This document shows, piece by piece, positions 15,976-23,789 of a stretch of 64,000 nucleotides of DNA. The notes below the pieces were generated by a model that worked only from the letters and a program-made list of their open reading frames with translations, did not search any database and was not told the DNA's origin. Positions within the stretch are counted from its first letter, which is position 1. Every line of letters starts with the position of its first letter. Position numbers and translations under genes: made by a program. The stretch is from an uncultured Eubacteriales bacterium (GTDB lineage Bacteria > Bacillota > Clostridia > Christensenellales > Aristaeellaceae): NCBI GenBank assembly GCA_902790525.1, contig CADASI010000048.1:1-64000 (forward strand), read 5' to 3'.

Positions 15976-17025
15976 ATGGAGGGCAGGAGCGTGACCATCA
16001 ACGACGTGGCGAAGCTGGCGGAGGTGTCGGTGGCGACGGTCTCCCGTGTGCTCTCCGGCGGCAGCGCCAGCCCGGCGGCCCGGGAAAAGGTGGAGGCCGC
16101 GGTGCGGGCGCTGGGGTATCGCCGGCTGGTGGCGGAGCGCAGGAGCGAGGCCGCGCCCAACCACGCGCTGGCGCTGGTGATCTCAGACCTGACCAACCCC
16201 TACTACGGCATGCTGTGCGCGGGGGCGGAGCAGGCGGCGCGCCGGGCGGGCTGGCCGCTGATCGTGTGCCAGCCGGAGTTCGGACGCGGCGCGGAGGACA
16301 CCGCCGTCGAGAGCGTCACGGGCCTGCCGGTGTCCGGCGCGGTGGTGGTGGGCGAGGCCATGGAGCAGGGCGACGCCGAGGTGATCCGCCGCCGCCTGTG
16401 TCGCATCGCCCAGAGGATGCCCATCGTCACCATCGGGCCCCGGGTGGAGGGCGTGAACTGCGTCAACATCACCTCGGACCTTTCGCTGAGCGTGCGCAAG
16501 TCGCTGGCGCACCTGGTCACGCTGGGGCACCGGCGCATCTCCTTCATCGGCGGCTCGGGGGGCATGCGCTCCTCCAGCACCCGGCGCAGGGCGTATTACG
16601 AGGAGATGGAGCGCCTGGGTTTAAGTCCCGACCGGCAGCTCCGCACCGACGCGGGGTTCGCGCCGCAGGCGGGGGAGTTCTGCGTGAACCGGCTGTTCAG
16701 CGGCGTCGCGCCGAAGGATAAGCCCACCGCCATCATCGCCATCAACGACCTGGTGGCGCTGGGGGCGCTCAGGCAGCTCCAGCGCATGGGCCTGCGCGTG
16801 CCCGAGGACGTGGCGCTGATCGGGTGCGACAACCAGTTCTTCACGCCCTACCTGAACCCCTCCCTGACCACCGTGGACCTGCACCCCTTCGAGCATGGCG
16901 TGACCGCCGTGGAGGAGCTCATCGGCAGCATGGACGGCGGCGGGGGATCGTATTCCCAGATCCGGGAGTGCAGCCTGATCGTCCGCGAGAGCTGCGGGGC
17001 GATGCTGGGGGCACGCAGGTTTTAG
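15976..17025 (+). CDS. LacI/GalR-family transcriptional regulator
   Basis: A 349-residue repressor. The N-terminal helix-turn-helix (residues 5-25, VTINDVAKLAEVSVATVSRV) and hinge are followed by a periplasmic-binding-protein-like effector domain (about 63-340). It is divergent from the ABC/lyase operon, whose promoter carries a matching palindrome, so it probably represses that operon in response to an oligosaccharide. GAGGGGGTGG precedes the ATG. The TAG stop codon lies inside the terminal repeat of a MITE-like element, so the original C-terminus may have been altered. Confidence 0.92.
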   Translation: MEGRSVTINDVAKLAEVSVATVSRVLSGGSASPAAREKVEAAVRALGYRRLVAERRSEAAPNHALALVISDLTNPYYGMLCAGAEQAARRAGWPLIVCQPEFGRGAEDTAVESVTGLPVSGAVVVGEAMEQGDAEVIRRRLCRIAQRMPIVTIGPRVEGVNCVNITSDLSLSVRKSLAHLVTLGHRRISFIGGSGGMRSSSTRRRAYYEEMERLGLSPDRQLRTDAGFAPQAGEFCVNRLFSGVAPKDKPTAIIAINDLVALGALRQLQRMGLRVPEDVALIGCDNQFFTPYLNPSLTTVDLHPFEHGVTAVEELIGSMDGGGGSYSQIRECSLIVRESCGAMLGARRF

Positions 17026-17186
17026 AGTGTGTTTCTAAAATGCCTGAAGCGCATTTTCGGCGTCTTTGGCTGCATTTCTGCGTTGATTTCCCTTGACATA
17101 GCACCACTAAGCCTGCGGAAAATCGCCTTGATATGCAGCCAAATCCGCTCGAAACTGCATCTCCCGGCATTTAGAAACACACTCTA
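17023..17186. mobile_element. MITE-like element that supplies the lacI stop codon
   Basis: 164 bp bounded by TAGAGTGTGTTTCTAAAATGCC (17023-17044) and its near-perfect complement (17166-17186, one base shorter). Internal segments also pair (GGCTGCAT with ATGCAGCC), so the whole unit can fold as one long hairpin. It has no ORF. It begins with the TAG that terminates the LacI gene. Confidence 0.82.
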
Positions 17187-17187
17187 G

Positions 17188-17317
17188 ATAATTGGGAATT
17201 GAGAATTGAGAATTGAGAATGCCGGGAGACCGGCGTAGGGGCGGCGATGCGCCGCCCGCCCGAACGGAACCATGGATTCTGAACGGGCGGGCGCCGCATC
17301 GGCGCCCCTACATTTTT
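17188..17317. repeat. 7-bp-period array plus long palindrome (convergent terminator)
   Basis: AATTGGG/AATTGAG units (17190-17218) are followed by a palindrome with 28-bp arms (17235-17262 and 17284-17311, nearly perfect) and then TTTTT. It lies between the convergent lacI and GH32 genes and would act as a terminator in the plus direction. The palindrome shares its GTAGGGGCGGCGATGCGCCG arm with 7318. Confidence 0.75.
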
Positions 17318-17324
17318 ATGAATA

Positions 17325-18803
17325 TTATGAGTCGCACAACGGGTAGAACGTCACATTGAACGACAGCGCGCCGTCGGCGAAGAAGGAGATGCCGTCGGCG
17401 GCGAGGTCGGTGTAGAGCGTGGCGGACATGACCTTTTCGCCGTCGTTGACGAACACCTCGACGCTGTAGCGGTCCAGTATCAGCCTAAGCTTCAGCCGCC
17501 CGCGATCGTGGCGCACCTTGGCGCGGCGCTGGTGGATGATGGCGCGGCGGGAGCCGGAGAACTTCCGGTCCACCTTGAGCACCGATTCCACCGGGCGGAA
17601 GCTGACGCCGGTGTGGAACTGGTCGTTTTTGGCAAAGCGCACGGCGAAGCGGTTGAAGGGCGTCTCGCTGGGCTCCAGCTCGATCTCCATGTCGGCCATG
17701 CGGCCGCCGATGCCGGGCAGGGTCAGCTCCTCATCCGATATGGCCACGTGTTCATACGTCACCGGCGCGCCGCGCAGGGCCTCCAGCTCCCGGACGGGCC
17801 GCTGGTACAGCCGGCCGTCCTGTATGGACAGCTCCCGGGGCACGCTCATCTGGCCGTACCAGGCGGTGGAGGGCGTGTGCAGGTTGCAGGTGTCCCAGTT
17901 TTGCATCCAGCCGATCATCACCCGCCGGCCGTCGGGGGTCAGCAGGGTCTGGGGGGCGTAGAAGTCGATGCCGTAGTCGACGGCGTGGTCGGATTCCTCG
18001 ATGAACGCGCCGGTCTCGGGGTCCATGTGCCCCAGCAGGCAGAAGGTGCCGTTGCCGTTGTGGTACTCGAAGCCCTTCGGAAGCATGTCCTGAGCGCTGC
18101 CCAGAAGCACGGCCCGGCCGTCCAGCTCGAAGAAGTCCGGGCACTCCCACATGCGGCCCAGGCGCCCGCCGTTTTCGGCCAGCACTCCGGCGAAGGTCCA
18201 GTGGGTCAGGTCGGCGCTCTTGAACAGCAGCATGCGCCCGCCCACGCCCGCCTGGTCGTTGGCCACCACGGCGCGGTAGCCGTCGGACGTTTCGATCAGC
18301 CTGGGGTCGCGGAAGTCGAACCGGCTGCCGCCCTCGGGCAGGTGCGCGGCGGAGATGACGGGGTTCCCCTCGTACTTGCGGTAGTTCACGCCGTCGCCGA
18401 AGGCCACGCACTGGGTCTGCACGTGCCGCAGGCCCTCGGGGGTCATTTCCTCCGATACGCCGGTGTACATCAGCGCGTGGCGGCCGTCCGGCAGCGTGAC
18501 GGCGCTGCCGGAGTAGCAGCCCTCGCGGTCAAAGGGCATGTCCGGGGCCATGGCCGCGGGCAGGTAGCGCCAGCGCAGCAGGTCGTCCGACACCGCGTGG
18601 CCCCAGTGCATGGGGCCCCAGTGGGAGTCGTAGGGGTGGTATTGGTAGAACAGGTGGTACTGCCCGCCGTACCAGCTCAGGCCGTTGGGATCGTTCATCC
18701 ACCCCACCCGGGCGGACAGGTGGAAGCCCGGCCGCTCCTTCGGCGCGATGGCATGCTCGTGCTCCTCTTCGTAGCGCCGCGCGTCGCGCAATGCTTGGCT
18801 CAT
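17325..18803 (-). CDS. GH32 beta-fructofuranosidase/sucrose-6-phosphate hydrolase
   Basis: A 492-residue GH32 enzyme with all three catalytic blocks: WMNDPNG at 35-41 (nucleophile Asp38), FRDP at 164-167 (Asp166, transition-state stabiliser) and WECPDFF with the acid/base Glu220. A C-terminal beta-sandwich follows (from about 350). It has no signal peptide, so it is intracellular and suits hydrolysis of sucrose 6-phosphate delivered by the PTS encoded at 21546. ATG 18803 has AAAGGA 11 bp upstream; longer starts lack support. An inverted-array element separates it from the HAD gene upstream. Confidence 0.92.
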   Translation of the reverse strand: MSQALRDARRYEEEHEHAIAPKERPGFHLSARVGWMNDPNGLSWYGGQYHLFYQYHPYDSHWGPMHWGHAVSDDLLRWRYLPAAMAPDMPFDREGCYSGSAVTLPDGRHALMYTGVSEEMTPEGLRHVQTQCVAFGDGVNYRKYEGNPVISAAHLPEGGSRFDFRDPRLIETSDGYRAVVANDQAGVGGRMLLFKSADLTHWTFAGVLAENGGRLGRMWECPDFFELDGRAVLLGSAQDMLPKGFEYHNGNGTFCLLGHMDPETGAFIEESDHAVDYGIDFYAPQTLLTPDGRRVMIGWMQNWDTCNLHTPSTAWYGQMSVPRELSIQDGRLYQRPVRELEALRGAPVTYEHVAISDEELTLPGIGGRMADMEIELEPSETPFNRFAVRFAKNDQFHTGVSFRPVESVLKVDRKFSGSRRAIIHQRRAKVRHDRGRLKLRLILDRYSVEVFVNDGEKVMSATLYTDLAADGISFFADGALSFNVTFYPLCDS

Positions 18804-18825
18804 GCGTATGCACATCCTTTGTGTA

Positions 18826-19035
18826 TGAATTGGGAATTGGGAATTACGGAAGGCCGGTATGTTACTGTGAAAAATATGAGCAGGCGGGATCACCGTGCGT
18901 GGTGACGCCCTGTCGCCTGCCCATACGAGGTTCTTCAAAGTATCATGCAAGCCAACGATTACCCTATTATCGGAGAAATCCGTTAGGATTTCCACCACAA
19001 TTCCCAATTCCCAATTCCTGATTCCTAATTTAACA
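18826..19035. repeat. inverted heptamer-array element between HAD and GH32 genes
   Basis: GAATTGGGAATTGGGAATTA (18828-18847) on the left and its inverted counterpart at 19000-19035 bound about 150 bp without genes. Inside are a hairpin (CAGGCG at 18881, CGCCTG at 18914) and a 36-bp module (18961-18996) that recurs in opposite orientation at 38813-38849. The right array starts at the HAD stop codon. Confidence 0.78.
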
Positions 19036-19800
19036 ATCCCGCATGCTGTCCTCCAGCGCGTCCACGATGGTCTCGACGACCTTGGTGGCCTTCTGCTGGC
19101 AGATCTCGGGGGCGTAGGGGAAGGTGTAGGACACGTCGGAGGCCTCCAGCAGCGGCAGGTCGTTGATGGAATCGCCGATGCCGTAGAGCTTGAAGTCGCC
19201 GTAGACGTCCTTCATGTGCTCCCGCAGGGCCATGACGCCCTTGCCCTTGGAGCAGCCCTTGGGGGCGATGTCGATCTCGATGACGTTCTGGAACGCCTCG
19301 ACCCTGTCGCCGTAGCGCTCGTTGATGGAGGCAGACAGCCGCGCGGCGTCCTCAAGGCTCTCGGTGTGCACGCTGACCTGGTGGATGAGGCCCTTGGGCG
19401 CGTCGTCCACGCCGGTGATGACGTAGTACTTCCCGGGGTAGTCCATCGGGGCGAACACGCAGATATCGCCCTCCACGTCCAGCGTGAGCCGGTAGCCCAG
19501 CGGGTTCAGCTCGCGAACCAGCGCGTCGGCCACGTCGCGGTCCACGCCGCGCTTGAGGATGGGCTGCATGTTGCCGTCGACGATGTTCGCACCGCTGGAG
19601 GTGATGTAGAAGTCCGGCTTCACAAAGCCGGTGATGAAGGGCGTCAGACCGCCCACCTGCCGCCCGGTGCACAGCCCGAACAGGTGGCCCGCGGCCTGGT
19701 ACTCCCGAATCTTTTCGACGTTCTCCGGTGGCAGCTTCACGTCCGCCTTGTAGAAGTACAGCGTGCCGTCAAAGTCGCTGGCAAATACCTTTTTTTTCAT
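19030..19800 (-). CDS. HAD-superfamily Cof-type phosphatase
   Basis: A 256-residue HAD hydrolase: motif I FASDFDGTLY (nucleophile Asp9, acid Asp11), a C2 cap domain in the middle, motif III lysine region (KGCSKGKGV) and motif IV GIGDSINDLPLL. Cof-type enzymes dephosphorylate sugar phosphates and similar metabolites. It lies 18 bp after the GH32 gene and probably works on a hexose phosphate formed by the fructoside pathway, but the substrate cannot be read from sequence. Good AGGAGG precedes the ATG. Confidence 0.88.
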   Translation of the reverse strand: MKKKVFASDFDGTLYFYKADVKLPPENVEKIREYQAAGHLFGLCTGRQVGGLTPFITGFVKPDFYITSSGANIVDGNMQPILKRGVDRDVADALVRELNPLGYRLTLDVEGDICVFAPMDYPGKYYVITGVDDAPKGLIHQVSVHTESLEDAARLSASINERYGDRVEAFQNVIEIDIAPKGCSKGKGVMALREHMKDVYGDFKLYGIGDSINDLPLLEASDVSYTFPYAPEICQQKATKVVETIVDALEDSMRDC

Positions 19801-19818
19801 GGGTTCCTCCTGTACATG

Positions 19819-21276
19819 TCAAACCACAAATTCGTCCGTCACCGAGGCGCGCATCGGGAACACGCGCACGCCGACGCCCGCGCTGGCGGTATAGTGGAAC
19901 TCCCGCGGGGTGGGGTAGGCGTGGGTGGTGAAGGTGGCCTCGCCGTCGTTGGCGAAGATTTCGACGGAGCAACGGTCGACGAACACGTCCAGCTTTTCCA
20001 GCGGGCGCTCCAGCGGCATCTCCAGCCGCTCGCCCACGGGGATGTTGAAGCGCTTGTCCATGCCGGAGCGGTCCAGCGTGCAGACCCTGCGGGCGCCGTC
20101 GTAGTGAAGCCGCAGGCCGCCTTCGCCGTCCTCGCGGGTGAACAGGTTTAAGTCGAAGTCGGCGTCGGGGCAGGCGACCTCCAGTTCGCACGCGGCGGGC
20201 AGCGTGCCGTCGGCGGGGACCTCCGCCTCCCGGAGGGATTTGATCTCAGGCAGTGGCGTCTGGATCAGTTTGCCGTCCTTAACGCGCAGCTCCCTGGGCA
20301 GGGACAGGCTGCCCTCCCAGTCCTCCTCCTCGGTGGGGTAGTGGTTGTCCGGCAGGCCGATCCACGCGATCAGTATGGCCCGGTCCGGGTCGCCGATGGA
20401 GGCCGCGCCCTGGGCGGCGTAGAAGTCGAAGCCGTAGTCGAGGTGGTGATAGGGGCCGTCGGGGGTGAAGGTCAGCGTGTCGTAGTCCATTTTGCCGATG
20501 AAGTACACGTTGTGGTTGGTGCTCTCGCCGCGCCCCGGCAGCTTGGTGTACTGCGGGGAGAAGATCAGCACGTCGCGCCCGGAGATGTTGACGATGTACG
20601 GGCACTCCCACATGCCGCCGAAGGCCTCGTAGCCCGGCACCTTGAGCTCACCCGCGTACTCCCAGCCGGAGAGCAGCTCCTTTGAGCGGTAGACCATCAC
20701 GCAGCCGCGCTTGTCCAGCGTCTGTGCGCCGATGAAGATGTAGTAGGTCTCGTTGGCCGCGTTCCACACCACCTTGGGGTCGCGCTGGTGCTCGCTGTGG
20801 TCGTCCCGGGGGCCGAACAGCGGCTTCTCCAGCTTGTGGGGACGGCCGTCGTCGCCCAGCAGCGCGGCGCAGGTGTAGGGGGTGCGGGTCCAGTCCTCGT
20901 CCCGGTGGTTGCCGGTGTAGAAGAACACCAGGTCGTCTCCCCTGGAGATGGCGCTGCCCGAGTGGGTGCCGCGGTTGTCGTAGTAGCAGTCGGGCTTTAA
21001 GCCGATGCCGGCGTTCTGCCAGTGCACCAGGTCCGGGCTGGTGACGTGATACCAGTACTTGAGCCCGTGCACGGCCCCCCAGGGGCACCACTGATAGCAC
21101 AGGTGCCACACGCCCTTGTGCAGCGCGAAGCCGTTGGGATCGCTGGACAGCCCGGTGATGGGCTGCACGTGGTAGCGCTGCCGGTAGACCGATTTCTGGA
21201 TGCGGTCGTAGAGCCCGCGTATCTCCTCCGGGCCCTGTAGCACCCGATAGCGCTCCTCTCTGGTCCATTCCTTCAC
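19819..21276 (-). CDS. GH32 family glycoside hydrolase, divergent
   Basis: A 485-residue GH32 protein whose first block is SSDPNGF (Asp46) instead of WMNDPNG; the others are QRDP (Asp166) and MWECPY (acid/base Glu224). All three carboxylates are kept, but altered neighbours at the -1 subsite suggest a substrate other than plain sucrose, such as a fructo-oligosaccharide. There is no signal peptide. The GTG start at 21276 follows GAGGAGGA; upstream ATG codons lie near or beyond the likely promoter. It is the first gene of a GH32-HAD-GH32 operon divergent from the PTS genes. Confidence 0.86.
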   Translation of the reverse strand: MKEWTREERYRVLQGPEEIRGLYDRIQKSVYRQRYHVQPITGLSSDPNGFALHKGVWHLCYQWCPWGAVHGLKYWYHVTSPDLVHWQNAGIGLKPDCYYDNRGTHSGSAISRGDDLVFFYTGNHRDEDWTRTPYTCAALLGDDGRPHKLEKPLFGPRDDHSEHQRDPKVVWNAANETYYIFIGAQTLDKRGCVMVYRSKELLSGWEYAGELKVPGYEAFGGMWECPYIVNISGRDVLIFSPQYTKLPGRGESTNHNVYFIGKMDYDTLTFTPDGPYHHLDYGFDFYAAQGAASIGDPDRAILIAWIGLPDNHYPTEEEDWEGSLSLPRELRVKDGKLIQTPLPEIKSLREAEVPADGTLPAACELEVACPDADFDLNLFTREDGEGGLRLHYDGARRVCTLDRSGMDKRFNIPVGERLEMPLERPLEKLDVFVDRCSVEIFANDGEATFTTHAYPTPREFHYTASAGVGVRVFPMRASVTDEFVV

Positions 21277-21330
21277 GGTATCCTCCTCCTCTTCCTTGTC
21301 GTGATGCTGTAAACGTCCCATATACTCTGA

Positions 21331-21348
21331 TTTCATCATACCATGAAA
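21331..21348 (-). promoter_or_regulatory. inverted repeat at the GH32 operon promoter
   Basis: TTTCAT-6 bp-ATGAAA overlaps a minus-strand TATGAT -10 candidate, so it could be a repressor site controlling the GH32 operon. The matching -35 is weak. Confidence 0.45.
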
Positions 21349-21446
21349 CGCCGAAAAAATCCACTGTAATTTTGACAATGCACCAACCCAACCCCTACTC
21401 CCTACTCCCTCATATGTTAAAATAAGCGTTTTCCTTTAATTTGCTA

Positions 21447-21475
21447 TTTACATAATGCCATAATTGTTGTAAAAT
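21447..21475 (+). promoter_or_regulatory. promoter of the PTS operon
   Basis: TTTACA (21447-21452), 17-bp spacer, TAAAAT (21470-21475), 71 bp before the IIBCA start codon. Confidence 0.7.
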
Positions 21476-21481
21476 GATAGA

Positions 21482-21517
21482 AACTGTGAGGCTCATGAAC
21501 GACGACGTATCACAGTT
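21482..21517 (+). promoter_or_regulatory. leader hairpin/palindrome of the PTS operon
   Basis: AACTGTGA and TCACAGTT, 20 bp apart, lie at the predicted 5' end of the transcript. There is no U-run, so it is not a terminator. It could be a regulator site or an mRNA-stabilising stem. Confidence 0.5.
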
Positions 21518-21545
21518 CGATTTATTTATGGAGGGGGAGAAAAAC

Positions 21546-23402
21546 ATGGCATTGGACTATCGCAAATGCGCTGAGGAGATCGCCGCCAATATCGGCGGAG
21601 GCTCCAATGTCATCAGTGCCGCGCATTGCGCCACCCGACTGAGGCTCGTTATCGCCGATAACGGCAAGGTCAACAAGGCCGCCCTGGAGAACGTCGACGG
21701 CGTGAAGGGCATGTTTGAATCCAACGGTCAGCTCCAGCTGATCATCGGCACCGGCACCGTCAACAAGGTGTACGACGAGTTCCTGTCCGTCACCGGCGCG
21801 TCCGCCGCGTCGAAGGCCGACGTGAAGGCCGCCGCCGCCAGCCGCATGCCGCTGTGGAAGAAGATCCTCAAGACCCCGGGCGACGTGTTCGTCCCGATCC
21901 TGCCCGCCATCGTGGCCTCCGGCCTGATGATGGGCCTGGTGGAAGCGCTGGCCAAGGCAATCCCGTCCTTCGCGGAGAGCGGCTGGTTCGGCTTCCTGGA
22001 TCTGGTGGCCAACACCGCTTTCGCCCTGCTGCCCATACTGGTGGCCGTCTCGGCGGCCCGCGTGTTCGGCGGCAACATCTTCCTGGGCGGCGTCATCGGC
22101 ATGATGATGGTCCACCCGGGCCTGATGAACGCCTGGACCGTGTCCCCGACCAACCAGCCCGCGGTGTGGAATCTGGGCATCTTCAAGATCTCCCAGGTCG
22201 GCTACCAGGGCCACGTCATCCCCGTCATACTGGCGGTCCTTCTGATGTCAACGGTCGAGAAGTGGCTGCACAAGAAGGTGCCGGAGATGATCGACCTGTT
22301 CGTCACCCCCCTGTGCACCGTGCTGATCACCGCCTTCGCCACCTTCGTGGTCATCGGCCCCATCTTCTCCATCCTCGAGAACTGGGTGCTCAAGGGCGCT
22401 GAGTGGCTGGTGACCTCCACCGGCGGCATCGGCGCGCTGATCATGGGCGCGCTGTATCCCTGGACCGTGGTCATGGGCCTGCACCATATGTACAACGTCA
22501 TTGAGGCAGGCATGTTGTCAGGCGCGCTCGGCCTGAACATCTGGATGCCCATCGCCTCCGCCGCGAACTTCGCCCAGTTCGGCGCCTGCTTGGCCGTCGC
22601 CATCAAGTGCCGCAACGCGAAGCTCAAGTCCGTGGCGCTGCCGTCCTCGCTGTCGGCGTCCCTGGGCATCACCGAGCCCGCCATCTTCGGCGTGAACTTC
22701 CGCTTCATGAAGCCCTTCATCGCGGGCGTCATCGGCGGCGCGGTCGGCGCGCTGTTCGGCTCCCTCACGGGCCTGGGCGCGACCACCTACGGCGTCACCG
22801 GCATCCCCGGCCTGCTGGCCATCAACAATGTCCCGATCTACTGCATTGAGCTGCTCATCGCCGCGGGCGTGGCCTTCGTGATCACCAGCGTGATCTGGAA
22901 GGAAGAGCAGCCCGCCGTCGCGCCCGCCGCCGCTGCCCCGGCCGCCGCGGCCCCGGCCATCGAGGCGCCCACCGTATCCGTCATCCGCTGCGCCAACGGC
23001 ACGGTGCTGCAGCCGGTCAAGGGCAACGTCATCCCCTACGACAAGATCCCCGACGACACCTTTGCCAGCGGCGTGCTGGGCGTGGGCGTCGGCGTGGAGC
23101 CGACCGACGAGACCGTGGTCGCGCCGTTTGACGGCGAGATCAGCTCCGTTGCGGAGAGCAAGCACGCCGTGGGCGTGTCCGCCAACGACATGGAGCTTTT
23201 GATCCACGTGGGCGTCGACACCGTGAACATGAACGGCGACGGCTTCACCTGCCTGGTCAAGGAGGGCGACAAGGTGAAGGCCGGCCAGCCGCTGATCCGG
23301 TTCAGCCGCGCCAAGATCAAGGCCGCCGGTTACTCCGACACCGTGGCCGTGCTGCTGACCAACTCCGACGACCTCGAGGGCGTGGAGATCGGCGCGAAAT
23401 AA
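21546..23402 (+). CDS. PTS beta-glucoside/sucrose-type transporter subunit IIBCA
   Basis: A 618-residue fused PTS permease. The IIB domain (1-80) has Cys28 in AAHCATRLRL. The IIC membrane domain (about 100-455) carries the sucrose/beta-glucoside family motifs GGNIFLGGVIGMMMVHP, MGLHHMYNVIE and LGITEPAIFGVN. An Ala/Pro linker (about 460-480) leads to the C-terminal IIA domain with the active His in MELLIHVGVDTVNMNG. It takes up and phosphorylates a glucoside, most likely sucrose given the GH32 neighbours. ATG 21546 follows GAGGGGGAG. HPr and EI genes follow in the same direction. Confidence 0.92.
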   Translation: MALDYRKCAEEIAANIGGGSNVISAAHCATRLRLVIADNGKVNKAALENVDGVKGMFESNGQLQLIIGTGTVNKVYDEFLSVTGASAASKADVKAAAASRMPLWKKILKTPGDVFVPILPAIVASGLMMGLVEALAKAIPSFAESGWFGFLDLVANTAFALLPILVAVSAARVFGGNIFLGGVIGMMMVHPGLMNAWTVSPTNQPAVWNLGIFKISQVGYQGHVIPVILAVLLMSTVEKWLHKKVPEMIDLFVTPLCTVLITAFATFVVIGPIFSILENWVLKGAEWLVTSTGGIGALIMGALYPWTVVMGLHHMYNVIEAGMLSGALGLNIWMPIASAANFAQFGACLAVAIKCRNAKLKSVALPSSLSASLGITEPAIFGVNFRFMKPFIAGVIGGAVGALFGSLTGLGATTYGVTGIPGLLAINNVPIYCIELLIAAGVAFVITSVIWKEEQPAVAPAAAAPAAAAPAIEAPTVSVIRCANGTVLQPVKGNVIPYDKIPDDTFASGVLGVGVGVEPTDETVVAPFDGEISSVAESKHAVGVSANDMELLIHVGVDTVNMNGDGFTCLVKEGDKVKAGQPLIRFSRAKIKAAGYSDTVAVLLTNSDDLEGVEIGAK

Positions 23403-23410
23403 CACCCGAC

Positions 23411-23429
23411 GGGGGAGCGCCGCTCCCCC
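23411..23429 (+). other. intercistronic hairpin between IIBCA and HPr genes
   Basis: GGGGGAGC pairs with GCTCCCCC around a 3-nt loop, with no U-run. It is probably a processing or stabilising stem. Confidence 0.5.
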
Positions 23430-23462
23430 TCTCAATATCAAATCAACAGGGAGGAAAAACAT

Positions 23463-23720
23463 ATGAAGTCTTTTGAATACGTCATTACCGATCCTGTGGG
23501 CATCCACGCCCGTCCCGCCGGCATACTGGTCAAGGAGATCAAGAAGTATGCCTCCACCGTCACCGTCGCCAAGGGTGAGAAGTCCGTCAACGCGCTCAAG
23601 CTGATGGCGCTGATGGGCATGGGCATCAAGCAGGGCGACACCGTGAAGGTCACCGTGGACGGCGCCGACGAGGATACCGCCTTCGCCGCGATCCAGGATT
23701 TCTTCAAGAATAACTTCTAA
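23463..23720 (+). CDS. ptsH: phosphocarrier protein HPr
   Basis: An 85-residue PTS phosphocarrier with the EI-dependent phosphorylation site His15 in GIHARPAG. In the usual regulatory segment (VNLKSIMG in Bacillus) this protein reads VNALKLMALMG, so position 46 is lysine rather than serine. HPr kinase control at Ser46, and therefore CcpA co-repression through this HPr, would not work as in Bacillus. AGGGAGG precedes the ATG. It lies between the IIBCA and EI genes and is followed by an intrinsic terminator. Confidence 0.93.
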   Translation: MKSFEYVITDPVGIHARPAGILVKEIKKYASTVTVAKGEKSVNALKLMALMGMGIKQGDTVKVTVDGADEDTAFAAIQDFFKNNF

Positions 23721-23731
23721 TCACACTTTGG

Positions 23732-23762
23732 ACGGCTGTCCTGCGCTGGGCAGCCGTTTTTT
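23732..23762 (+). terminator. intrinsic terminator/attenuator between HPr and EI genes
   Basis: CGGCTGTCC pairs with GGGCAGCCG (one wobble) around a 6-nt loop, followed by TTTTTT. It would make HPr more abundant than EI. Confidence 0.82.
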
Positions 23763-23789
23763 CAAATTGAAATAAGGAGGCAATGCACC

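Noticed and set aside
18804..19029. Start of the GH32 gene at 19007
   Set aside because: The extra codons lie in the inverted-array element and do not match GH32; ATG 18803 has AAAGGA upstream and begins a normal N-terminus.
21476..21545. Ribonucleic antiterminator (SacY/LicT type) in the PTS leader
   Set aside because: The leader has an 8-bp palindrome but no overlapping U-tailed terminator, and no BglG-family antiterminator gene is nearby.
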